Below, in pieces: positions 8,695-19,327 of a stretch of 64,000 nt of DNA. The DNA comes from Unio delphinus (lineage: Eukaryota > Mollusca > Bivalvia > Unionida > Unionidae). A program made the position numbers and the translations under genes. The notes below the pieces were generated by a model, which did no database searches, was not told the origin of the DNA, and saw only the letters and a list, made by a program, of their open reading frames with translations. The stretch spans positions 6,583,001-6,647,000 of the forward strand of contig JAQISU010000114.1 in NCBI GenBank assembly GCA_029339505.1, given 5' to 3'. Each line of letters starts with the position of its first letter. Position 1 is the stretch's first letter.

Positions 8695-9726
8695 CTAGTC
8701 AAATGGAACAACAGATTCGCACATATTTCTTAGGCAACATGCAACACTAACAATTTTGTCGGCAACTGGAATTTCTCCTTTGTCATTCATGAGGAAATCA
8801 ATTGGGAGTTTTGCTTGAAGCATGGTATACTTATTATGCACCAGACCAATTACATGTTCCACATGAATTCGTGAGCAATTTTTCTAGAATTTTCTACATC
8901 AATAGGAGGCAGTTATGATTTCCCCTTTGTAAAACTAGGGACAATAATTTTAGCACAGTACATTCCAATACTATCAGATATATTGAATCCCTGGTCTGCT
9001 AACTCGAAATCTCCAGGTAATAACTTTGATAGAAATCCAGTTTTCAGTTATGTATTTATCACTTGCCCTACCCACCCCCATGCTTTTGAAAGGAAAGAAG
9101 TAGATCCTTTGGGGGTTATACCAATAAGAAATTTTATGGTGTTGTTGTGCTTGTATGATGACCAAGTCTAAACTCGCGCCATTAGGCTTTTAGGTCTTTG
9201 TATAAATATTTCAAAACAGTCAATAATGACTGCAACTTTTCCACCAAAGTCTTTCCTAAATTCCATGGGCATGGTAAGCTCAAGCTCCTCCCTCTCTGGC
9301 CAAAACAAATGAGGCTTTAATCTACTATGTAAAACATGAACGACAGTTAAAAATGTCCTTGACACTGTTGATATTGAAACCTGAAATCTATATGCAATAT
9401 CTTGCAAGGATAGGTTAAGCTAAAGTCTCATTAGTGTCATTATAAGTTTTTCAAACTTCCCAACTTCTGGTCCTCTACTCGTTGGAATGTATTTACATAC
9501 AAACTCAAACAGGGTCATCAGGGTCATGTAGCAAGGCATTCCAGTGTAATATTCTTCTTTTTCTTCATTATCACAAAATGATTCTTGATTCATTTTGTAG
9601 CTGCTTAATGTATTTTTAAGCAGTGTATTTTCATGAATCAGGTTTTGAATTTCACTGTCAACTACACTCTGGTTAATGGAGTTAGTCTTTGATGTTGTTC
9701 TTGATATGGTTCCATCTTTCCATTTA
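8695..9726 (-). pseudogene. Exon 3 of a THAP/DDE transposase (ISL2EU/IS4EU type)
   Basis: The main exon begins at a CAG acceptor near 9727. It encodes a coiled segment, a helix-turn-helix (DIAYRFQVSISTVSRTF) and a DDE_4-like catalytic core (KVAVIIDCFEIFIQRP, then a [11 protein letters not shown] region, then DQGFNI and a final VENSRKIAHEF). It ends at a TAG near 8695. Frame breaks near 9410, 9166 and 8890 and a stop in the C-terminal part show decay. The catalytic Asp candidates are the D of IDCFE and the D of ADQGFN. Together with the THAP exon this matches DDE transposases of the ISL2EU/IS4EU superfamily. Confidence 0.65.
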
Positions 9727-10289
9727 CTGTAAAAGAACAAACAGGGTTGACCCTGTCATCTGTAGATTCTTCCCCATCCTAGACAAAAGAAGAGTCATGA
9801 CAATGCTGCAAATCCAGCAATGTTTTGGCAATATCATGTTCTTCTCTGGTCTTCTGTCGGTGTTGCAGTCGCTTGTACCTGTAATTTAAAAATTATAATG
9901 TTTAAGCCTGAAGCTCTATCAAATAGAATATATGACAGAACAACCAGGGTCGTAGTGCTGTGTGAATTGCATTCCCTTCTCTATCTAGCACTACACCACT
10001 GATTATATAACATATCAACTTTTTCACACTTAATGAATTCATACGAAATGCAACTGTTGTTTGATAAATAGAGTATTATGGTATTGTAAATTAAAACAAC
10101 ATACTTACCATTTGAGAAATAAAACCAGAGTAAATAAATATCATTAACTGACAGTGTAGTCTCTAATTTTCTTATCTGGTTATGAAAATAATGTACTGTA
10201 ATAAACTGAGTGACATTCGTCAAACTGAGGACCTGATATAATATAACTTATAAGGGAACTAATTTGACTTGTCAATGGCAAATTATTTT

Positions 10290-10418
10290 TACCTTTCCAT
10301 ATCTGTTTCCACCGTTTTTATTTTCTTCTTGGATTTCAAAGGACCTGACAAGTTACAAAGTTTAAGTGTGGGAGCCCAATCGGGATGTGATCGATTATAC
10401 AAGTATGCAGGTTTTCCT
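10290..10418 (-). pseudogene. Exon 2 of the THAP/DDE transposase
   Basis: A short exon bounded by an AG acceptor at about 10419 and a GT donor (AAAG/GTAAAA) at about 10289. It encodes a linker with SHPDWAPTLKL followed by a Lys-rich stretch, a linker type found between the THAP finger and helix-turn-helix of such transposases. It has no stop. Confidence 0.55.
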
Positions 10419-10733
10419 GAAAAAGAAAAAGAAACAAAACTTAGTAAATAATAAAGAGTGACTAGATATACATTTATTGTATTGTTGTTGTTTTTTGTGT
10501 TATTATTTTTAAACTAATATAAACGTGGATGCATATTTAAATTATCAACATAACTTTTCTTAAGTAAACACTGATAAGAACTGAAGTTCACGTGCACTTT
10601 AAGATTTCAAAGATACACCGACCACAATTTACGACGACTGTTTCATTCACTGTACGAAATATCTGGTATAATTGCTACTAATGCTACTATTAATAATAAT
10701 GATACTAATCGATACAATATTAAATAAAAGTAC

Positions 10734-10990
10734 CTTGTATGAAGTGGTCTGAGCAGATTATTGAATGCTTCGACGGCAGGTCTTTTCTGTTGATGTTGGC
10801 TAACAATGTCCGTCGTCGCTCTTCACTTAACATATTCGTTTGCCCTCCTTCAAATTTCCTCACAACAGGTATAGTGTGAAAACTAGTTTCACGGAATCGT
10901 CTGCACGGTTTGTACAATCTTTAACCCAACATGTATTAACCACTGTGCGACTGCAAATTGTATTCAGTGATGAACAGCCAAGCGAAACAA
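10734..10990 (-). pseudogene. Exon 1 of the transposase: THAP zinc finger
   Basis: Encodes the C-terminal half of a THAP DNA-binding finger: an FHTIP block, NINRKDLP, then HSIICSDHFIQG with the Cys-x2-His pair. The donor is AAG/GTACTT at about 10733. The N-terminal Cys-x-Cys part upstream is interrupted by stops, so the gene is dead. With exons 2 and 3 it makes a three-exon transposase of about 2.3 kb. Confidence 0.6.
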
Positions 10991-11040
10991 TCACTGACCC
11001 ACAAAATGGCGGATCACCTTACAGTGCCCGTATGTGATGA

Positions 11041-11265
11041 CGTCATATGATACCTATCTATATCTTTGATTACACCATGACCCGTTCTTACATAGGACTC
11101 TAGATCATACTATATGGTTCGTGTATACATTAGTTTCCATAGAATCAATAGTCCTACATGTAAGACTATTACTGCCTAACGAACAGCTCTGTGTATAACT
11201 AGTGTGTTTTGAGCTCTTACTGACAGGAGAATAAGAGTGGAATTTTCAAGATTATCACATACTTA
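11041..11265. other. No gene seen
   Basis: Non-coding stretch between the THAP transposase and the first Crypton-like unit. No repeat or motif stands out. Confidence 0.4.
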
Positions 11266-11378
11266 GCAATAATTGCAATCGAAGTAGCTCGTAGAGGAAA
11301 GTAATGTTTCGATTGGTCAGAATGTTACCATTTCGGTAGGAACTATTAGGAAAACTACTTTTCTAAAAATACCCACGT

Positions 11379-11388
11379 CTATAAATAG
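11379..11388 (+). promoter_or_regulatory. TATA box of Crypton-like unit, copy 1
   Basis: CTATAAATAG in a block of about 130 bases that is almost identical in three copies (here, 14921-14930 and 51629-51638). It is followed about 160 bases later by the region that holds the start codon in copies 2 and 3. Confidence 0.6.
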
Positions 11389-11540
11389 AGTCACGTGTAC
11401 AGCAGAAGATAAATACTGCTAGTGAAGGCAGACACGAAGTAAACATTAAAGGAAAAGAACCATTTTTATAATTTTTTAAACAATAATTGAATAAATTTAG
11501 TTTGAAAGATTAAAGCAAAATATATTTCTCATCTTTTATA

Positions 11541-12750
11541 AATAAAATCATTCATTGTTTGATGAAATTTGTGAATTAAAGTATGGATAAAAATGTTTAA
11601 AGTGCGCTAGGTCAAGGTCACCGGTAATGTGGCTATCCAACGTTGAAACTAAAATGTTAGAATTTGGAGATTTTTCGATAACTTTGCCTTATCAAATAGA
11701 TTTCACGCATGATGATGTTGAAAATTGTGATCCATCGATGTTTGACGAGCCTTTTGAATTGGAAGAATAATTTCAAATCAATTTAACATTTAGTTTGAAT
11801 GAACCAACACCATTCCCAGTTGATCAACAGGATGACCACAAACCAAAACGGTTCAAATCACTAAACGAAGATCTCGTAAAAATTTCAGAACAGCGGTACT
11901 CTAAATCTACCAAGAAAAACACTAAATGGGGCTACAACACCTTCACATATAGATTTATTCATTCATTCAGTAATTATAATAAATTAACTATAATAATAAC
12001 AATAACCAGTATACTGGACTGTTCATTAATGTAAGCTTAAATAATATTGCTTGATACTGAAATTGCTCTAAATCTATTATTTTCTTAAATTATAGATTTT
12101 AAAAAAGCAATTCGAATGTTTATTTGTATGCTACAATGAAAAACCAATAACATCATTCAGGCCGTTTTTTTAAATAAAAATGAGATTTAAATTACTTTGA
12201 AGTGAATAAAATGTAGTTTATCTTTAAACTAATATTTGTGAAAGCTTAAAAATATGTATGTAAATTATTTGTATAAATACAAATTAAGGAAATATGCATG
12301 AATGATTCATCCCAAAGATCTAAATATTTTAAATGTTAAAAATAGTTATTACCAAGCAAAAAAACATGAATTTCAGAATGGTGCAAAGAGAAGAATATGG
12401 AGGTAGATCTGATGACAGTTGAGTCTGCACATTTGGGCCAAATGTTAGCAATATTTTATGCCGAAGCAGCCCCAAAGGTCACCACAGCACGAAAGAGGAT
12501 GCTCCCTGAAGCCTAAGCTGAAGAATATCATAAAAAAACACCTTAAAAAATGTCAGGGCTGCTATTGATCGCCACATTCAGGTTGAATGTGGTCGTTCCA
12601 TTAATATTGTTACAGACCCAGAGTTTAAAAATGCAAATAACATGTTAAATGGAAAATTAAAACTAAACACAAAGACTGGCTTATCAAGATCAACACAACA
12701 CAAACCAATTATTCCTCCATCAGACATGTATGGGATCAATCATTATAAAA
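11541..12750 (+). pseudogene. Crypton/ZMYM-like gene, copy 1 (two exons, broken)
   Basis: The first part (11541-11960) encodes a leader with CARSRS, an acidic middle and then YSKSTKKNTKWGYNTF, the kind of N-terminal helical segment found before the DUF3504 region in Crypton-derived (QRICH1/ZMYM/KCTD1-like) proteins. An apparent intron ends with TTTCAG at about 12375. The next exon (12376-12750) carries VRAAIDRHIQVECGRSINIV, then a DPEFKNANNMLNGKLK element and QHKPIIPPSDM, again typical of that family. Copy 1 has lost its ATG (ATA), has a stop in the leader, a TAA at 11768-11770 and frame breaks near 12515. The putative donor is not a canonical GT. Family membership is from motif recognition only. 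Confidence 0.55.
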
Positions 12751-12796
12751 TATTCAAAATGTTCAAATTCCTTCCGTGGGTTCCATTGGATGACCA

Positions 12797-14308
12797 ACTT
12801 ACAAGGGTATGCGGAGAACTCGCCCCATGGAGAACTCGCCCTGGGAGAACTCGCCCTAGCGTATCAGGAGAAGTCGCCCCAGAGTGGTTGGAGAAGTCGC
12901 CCCATATCCCAGATAACCTTTTTATAGCAGAATTAAAACATCTTTTACGTGATTCATATTTAGATTTTTATTTAAACTCGATCACAAAAAAAATCAATAT
13001 TATAGTAATATTTCTAAGACGAAATTCAGTTTGTATATAATATAATGAATGACGACAGTATAGTGTTGCTATTGAAGTGCTTGTTATGTGCTGTGTTTGG
13101 GAATAGACATTTCTATGATATATTACTTGACAGATTTATCAAGATTTAATTTTCAGATATATGAAACATGATTACATTTCAGATGGGTTTATTCAATCGT
13201 ATCATTTTGATTTCCTATTATTAGGACAAAGTAACGTAAGTTATCCATATAAAAAAATTATATGCATCAACAATAACCATTTATTTGGTTGTATTATTTA
13301 AAATAAACGTACAAGTCAATTTTCAGCGCCTTTTGTACTCACAAAACCCTTTGTTTTCCACACACAAAAAAACACCGTTGTGCATAAAAAGGGTTACCTA
13401 TGTATCAGTACCTTTTTGGAATGATAGACGTATATTTTATACAGCAAAAATGTATGCATTAAGGAAAGAAACGTATATAATGAGTTAACGAGTCGACGAC
13501 ATTGATTTGTGCCTCATTAGTAAATTTTGGTCTAGTACGCGTGATCATTGTGTTATTATATATTAATAAATAATGTAATCTTGTTTATTTTATAATCGTA
13601 ATTTAGTAGCGAATTAGTTTTTAAAGTTCTCTTTTAAATTGAAATAGTGTGTTATTATTGAGAAATAATAAAATTACAAACACTGACAAAGAAGAAGAAA
13701 TAAACTAAATGATGTAGTACAACTGATCTTTCAGAAACCGTCCGATTTCTACGCATTAGTAATGATGATTATTGCGATAGCGACCGCATAGGCATCAATA
13801 ATGGTTTGTTGTTTTTTTTTTTAAATTTAGTTTAATTATCATTTGTTAATAGTTAGCAAATCTCAATGAAAAATCAGATTAAATTGTTCACATAGTGAAA
13901 TAATAACATAACACTTTGGCTTATTGACGGTCAGCGCCAATTCAGTCGATTTCGGGTTATAAAAGTCAATGTCATAACGTCATCTCAGGATGACTTAGGT
14001 AGGTTAAGTTAAAAAATTGCAAATTTTATAGATTTAATAAGTTACTAAGTTGAAGAAAAAAACAACAATAAATAAAGCCTTGACAAACATGTGGCGAAAT
14101 CTCAGAATTATTATATATTATCCTTGGGGCGACTTCTCCAGGCAAAGTGGGGCGAGTTCTCCAGGCAAAGTGGGGCGAGTTCTCCAACCACTATGGGGCG
14201 ACTTCTCCTGACACCTGGGATGAGTTCTCCTTGGGCGAGTTCTCCATGGGGCGAGTTCTCCCAGGGCGAGTTCTCCATGGGGCGAGTTCTCCGCTATTCA
14301 CTTACAAG
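12797..14308. mobile_element. 1.5-kb foldback-type element with tandem-repeat ends
   Basis: An insertion of 1494 bases (12806-14299) between two copies of ACTTACAAG (12797-12805 and 14300-14308). The ends are inverted and built from reiterated 15-17-base units of the type GGAGAACTCGCCCC: about six on the left (12811-12905) and about ten on the right (14113-14292), in opposite orientation. The interior (about 12930-14110) has no credible ORF. Copy 3 of the host repeat keeps the uninterrupted site at 52278-52286, which proves the insertion and its 9-bp duplication. No transposase is encoded, so the mobilising family (9-bp duplications occur in Mutator-like elements) is a guess. Confidence 0.8.
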
Positions 14309-14469
14309 CAGGACAATCATAAGAGCTATAAATAGCTACGGAACAGAATCCCGAGAAAAGTATTACTACGCACAATTATGATTATTATTGTTTTATGATG
14401 AAAAAAGATTATTATTTTTTTATGATGAAAAAAGAAAATAACATAACAATACATTGCAATTTCAATTAT

Positions 14470-14626
14470 AAGAGTTTAACGTTGTTATTTCTGCGTTCAT
14501 CGTGGTATAAACTGTCAGTTGCCGACTCACACAGCTTACATAACGCCCTTCGGGCGTTATTTGCCTAGAGTCGGCAACTGACAGTTTATACCACGATGAA
14601 CGCAGAAAAAACAACGTTAAACTCTT
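14470..14626. repeat. 59-bp-arm hairpin with nested palindrome
   Basis: Left arm 14470-14528 and right arm 14568-14626 are inverted copies with a single obvious mismatch. The 39-base loop holds a second perfect palindrome around CGCCCTTCGGGCG (14540-14560). Single arms of the same sequence occur alone at about 17416-17480 and 52427-52470, so this looks like two ends of a repeat family joined head to head. Confidence 0.75.
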
Positions 14627-14920
14627 AAATAAATATCAACATTCATCCACATATTTAAGAGTTATTAATATACTTACTTTGTTATCTTGATCGTGATCGA
14701 CTCAAAATTTGACACTAGCAAATGAACGCACTTTTATGTTCCTTTGACACTGTTGTATGTGTACAGTATTATAAACAAATCCCAGAGTTATATTAATATA
14801 ATCGAAGTAGCTGGTAGAGGAAAGTAATGTTTCGATTGGTCAGAATGTTACCACGTGATCGAATTGCGTTCATTTCGGTATGAACTGTAAGGAGAACTAT
14901 TTTTCTAAAAATTCCCACGT

Positions 14921-14930
14921 CTATAAATAG
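14921..14930 (+). promoter_or_regulatory. TATA box of Crypton-like unit, copy 2
   Basis: CTATAAATAG within the conserved promoter block, 150 bases upstream of the ATG at 15080. Confidence 0.6.
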
Positions 14931-15079
14931 AGTCACGTGTACAGCAGAAGATAAATACTGCTAGTGAAGGCAGACACGAAGTAAACATTAAAGGAAAAGA
15001 ACCATTTTTACAATTTTTTAAACAAAAATTGAATAAATTTAGTTTGAAAGATTAAAGTAAAATATATTTCTCATCTTTT

Positions 15080-16965
15080 ATGAATAAAATCATTCATTGT
15101 TTGATGAAATTTATGAAGAAAAGTATGGATAAAAAATGTTTAAAGTGCGCTAGGTCAAGGTCACCGGTATTGTGGCTATCCAACGTTGAAACTAAAATGT
15201 TAGAATTTGGAAATTTTTCGATAACTTTGCCTTATCAAATAGATTTCACGCATGATGATGTTGAAAATTTTGATCCATCGATATTTGAAGAGCCTTTTGA
15301 ATTGGAAGAAGAATTACAAACCAATTTAACATTTATTTTGAATGAACCAACACCATTCCCTGTTAATTATTTATTTTTTTGGTAGTTATAATATTTATTT
15401 TTTGTCTGTTTATTTAAGGCATTGTTACGTGGGTCTGCTTTTGAGCTAGCGGTGTTATTATCTGCTCTGGCCCCTTTATTGATAAATAAAATAAATAATT
15501 AACAAGGCCATATCGGTTAAAAGGGCCAGAGCGGATAGTAATACTGCTAGCTTAAAAAAGCAGAACCACTTAACAAAACACTAAAATAAATATATAAAAT
15601 AAAAGAGAAAAGGGGAAAGGAAGGGAAGGGGGGGGGGGGTAATATAAACATTGTAATGCGAGGAAAAAAGGAAGAAAGGAATAAAGGGGAGAAAGGGAAG
15701 AAGGAGAAGGGGGGAAAAAAAAGAACATTGCACTAAGTAGTGGCACAATGTATTTACAGTAAAACCAGTCAACCGACAAGTGGCAAGATAAATACAAGTG
15801 TGATGAGAACACCGGGATCAAATAGTGATAGCTAAAGGAAACATAACACCAACCAACCGACAAGAAAAAGTAAAAAGAAAGGGAAAAGAAGGAGGGAAGA
15901 ATGAAGAAATGAAATAACACCAAACACACCCCTCTCCAACTCATTTTTTTCCCCAGGGTTCTCATTTGGTACGAGAACCCTTTTCGAACAATCTCTTTCT
16001 CGAAATCTAACTTGATCAATTTTGACCACCGCTCAACACTAACAAGCTAAAATACTTAACAGTGACTACACTCATTTATGTCGCGAAGACATTTTAGCAA
16101 TTAAATTTGTTAAGGACCTACAACATGTACACTATGCACTAGAAATATTTATTGATAGGAAGGATGAAAAATTCTATGACTATATGGATTTGATATAATT
16201 GCACAGGTGGCTTACACATTATTGGTATTTTTTCTGTCCATAGTAAAACTGGACTAGATTAGAAATAAGGGCGTTTCAAGCGTAAACAATGGCAACATCC
16301 AGGAGTGTGGAGAAACAGAAATAGACTAACCTGATTGTCGACGAAAACATGGCTGATTCATTTGACTTTATCTACTTTTACGTAACACTGGTTCTGATTA
16401 GATGTTGGAAATCTTGATTTCTAGCTCGGCCTATTTTCACACTGATGTAAAGTACAACTAAACCATTTGGCAATTCACTAATTACACAGATACTTAATAC
16501 TTCATTTTAGAAGTAATAAGATATAAAACCGATTGGATTATGTCTTTAACTAGAGTGAAACAATTTGACAAACTAGCTTTCCTAAACCGGGTGCCTTCCT
16601 ACTTTGCCGTGACCCGACATGTTACTCTAAGGCGAGACTACCATTTAACGCGGGTGCCGGGGAGACTGCAATAACACAGCCTAGTGTAGTCAAAGTTACC
16701 TTTGATCCCGACCAATCAAATAGCCCGACCATCGGGCATTAACTGGTCGCGAAAGCACATAGTTGCGCATGCGACCTTAATTCATATTAAAAAAAAAAAC
16801 ACCATTCCCAGTTGATCAACAGGATGACCACAAACCAAAACGGTTCAAATCACTAATCGAAGAAGATCTCGTAAAAATTTCAGAACAGCGGTATTCTAAA
16901 TCTACCAAGAAAAACACTAAATGGGGCTACAACACCTTCACAGATAGATTTATTTCTTCATTCAG
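15080..16965 (+). pseudogene. Crypton/ZMYM-like gene, copy 2, split by a retroposon
   Basis: The ATG at 15080 opens a frame with a basic leader (CARSRSPVLWLSN), then FSITLPYQIDFTHDDVENFD and an acidic Glu-rich stretch, reaching the codons around 15360. There a 1.4-kb poly(A) insertion cuts it. The frame resumes after the duplicated target at 16810 with the KRFKSL and KNTKWGYNTF segment and ends near 16965. Without the insertion this would be the best preserved copy of exon 1. The exon 2 seen in copy 1 is absent: sequence after 17390 diverges. Confidence 0.55.
15361..16797 (+). mobile_element. 1.4-kb poly(A) retroposon with 12-bp target duplication
   Basis: Bounded by AACACCATTCCC at 15349-15360 and again at 16798-16809, with a run of A's directly before the right copy: the signature of LINE-machinery retroposition on the plus strand. 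The interior has an inverted repeat near its start (CTGCTTTTGAGCTAGC near 15437 against GCTAGCTTAAAAAAGCAG near 15547), a purine-rich stretch with an 11-base G run (about 15630) and no credible coding region. The source transcript is not recognised. Confidence 0.75.
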
Positions 16966-17415
16966 TAATTATAATAAATTAACTATAATAATAACAATAA
17001 CCAGTATACTGGACTGTTCATTAATGTAAGCTTAAATAATATTGCTTGATACTGAAATTGCTCTAAATCTATTATTTTCTTAAATTATAGATTTTAAAAA
17101 TGCAATTCGAATGTTTATTTTTATGCTACAATGAAAAACCAATAACATCATTCAGGCCGCTTTTAAAAATAAAAATGAGATTTAAATTACTTTGAAGTGA
17201 ATAAAATGTAGTTTATCTTTAAACTAATATTTGTGAAAGCTTAAAAAATGTATGTAAATTATTTGTATAAATAAAAATTAAGGAAATATCCATGAATGAT
17301 TCATCCGAAACATCTAAATATTTTAAATGCAATGAATGATTCATCCGAAAGATCTAAATATTTTAAATGTTAAAAATAGTTATTACCAAGCAAAAAAAAA
17401 AGGAAGTTATTTGCT

Positions 17416-17480
17416 GTGTGAGTCGGCAACTGACAGTTTATACCACGATGAACGCAGATAAAACAACGTTAAACTCTTAA
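17416..17480. repeat. Single arm of the 14.5-kb hairpin family
   Basis: Carries GAGTCGGCAACTGACAG and the following bases of the right arm of the 14470-14626 hairpin, in the same orientation as that arm, without its partner. Confidence 0.65.
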
Positions 17481-19181
17481 ACAATTCGGAATCCCGAGTT
17501 GTTGCGTTCTTTCTCGAGAAATTGCGTGAACTTGCGCACCGACATAAATTGACCGAGCTGCTGGCTTAGCACGAGTTTCATTATAGTGTTAAGAACGAAG
17601 GATGTTAACAGAGATATTTTTGAATCTTTTTGCACAGAAAAATACGTAAGCTGATATCATACGAAAATCAGTAAACATTCAAAAGAATATCATCGTTTTC
17701 ACTGCTCTTAATGCAACAGACGTGTTTTTCTGTTCGCGTAAATCCACTGAATTACTATTGTAAGCAATAATCGGATTTCCAATTTCAATTACAGGAAAGG
17801 TAAAATAAATTTTGGTGTGAAATACTCACATGATCCAGTATATACCATACGTATACTACTGATTTTCACATTGTTTCATAATTTACATTACTTTTTATGC
17901 AGAAATGCCCCGTTCACTAAATATCATACGATAACACAATGTGACAAAACAAACTAATAATATGAAATTATGAAGGTAGACAAATACGACAGACGTCAAC
18001 TACTCTTCCTTGACGGGAACTTTAATAAACAACTAATACGACAAATAACGGACTACATAACGGCGACTTTAATAAAATGTGAACCCCTAATGAAGGTTAG
18101 GGAATAGTTTAAATTGTACATACTACATTCAAAAAAATAAAAAAAATAAAAAAAATTAAATAATTTTTTTTTTTATTCACTATGTTAATTACTTATATAT
18201 ACTATGTAAGGGGACGGTACACATGAGGATGCCATGGGGCTAAATCACATGGCGCCACGCGAAGTGAGCAGGCCTATGGCAGAGTTTGGAAAAAATCACC
18301 CATAAATAAAAATTTATTATACTTATGCACCTCTACTTCTCTGGATACTATATCCATATTTTCTTTGCCATGTCTCTCTCCCGTAATAGACGTGGCTCCC
18401 ATTAAAGGGAACTTAAACAATTTTGAAATTTTCAAACTCCTAATTAAAATAAATAATTATAGGCCGGCCCAAATTGAGACAGAAACTGTACAACCAAAAA
18501 AATTCGTACAGATTCTGTCTCAAAGCAGACGGACCTACAAAATATAAATAATATTAGATAAATTGAAGCATACTAAAATTTTTAAATAACACACTTCAAT
18601 TTATACGAAATTCAAAATTTAATAAAATTATAATAAACTAAATAATGAGAATGTCTTCCATTTAGAGAAGACAAAAAGTAAGACAACTGGATACAAATTT
18701 GAATGAAATGGCAATCCTTTACACAAATACAAGGTATATACCTTATATAGCAACAGACAAATAGCACCAACACAAATAGCAAACACAAGGATAATAGGAG
18801 ACCACTAGCCATGGTCAAAAACAAATAAAAACGTAGACTACTAGTTGTGGGTAGATCAATTCCCACCTAGTAAGTATCTACGAAAAACATTAGGGATATT
18901 AAAAATACCCCGTATCAAATATATAACCCCGATGGGGAAAAATTAAATGGGGCGTTAAATGGAACATAAAAAACAACAAACAACATACTTGGGGGAGCAC
19001 ATACATACATAAAAACTTTTTACTTTTTTTATTGGGGGGAAGGCATCTGTCAGGTGCCCTCCCCCCAAAAAAAAACAAAACAAAAAAAGAAAAATACGTA
19101 AGCAACAATACCACAAATAAATCTGTGACGAAGGTGTTCGTCAATAATGTATTCAATCTTCTAGACTGGAAAGTTCAAGAT
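17481..19181. other. Non-coding, with two small inverted repeats
   Basis: No gene seen. An 18-base inverted repeat (TTGAGACAGAAACTGTAC and its partner, 18474-18523, one mismatch) and a 14-base G-rich hairpin (19032-19068) are the only structures noted. An A/T homopolymer-rich stretch lies at 18125-18180. Confidence 0.4.
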
Positions 19182-19327
19182 GTTGTAGATTTCTGCACAG
19201 GAGTCTGACGTTTTATCAATAAAATACGGCGAAATCTCTGACAACACGAATTACACCCTTACTAGTGTTGTCAGAGATTTCGCCGTACTTTATTGATAAA
19301 ACGTCAGACTCCTGTGGTTTCTGCAAC
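19182..19327. repeat. Long near-perfect hairpin (63-66-bp arms, 17-base loop)
   Basis: Left arm 19182-19247 and right arm 19265-19327 pair almost fully (GTCTGACGTTTTATCAATAA is shared in inverted form). The few mismatches lie near the base of the stem. A transcript from either strand would fold into one long stem, so it may be a small MITE or a source of small RNA. There is no evidence of expression in the sequence. Confidence 0.7.

Noticed and set aside
15570..16029. 149-codon minus-strand ORF rich in Phe, Leu, Ser and Pro
   Set aside because: It reads through a purine-rich strand of the retroposon with homopolymer tracts; low-complexity artefact.
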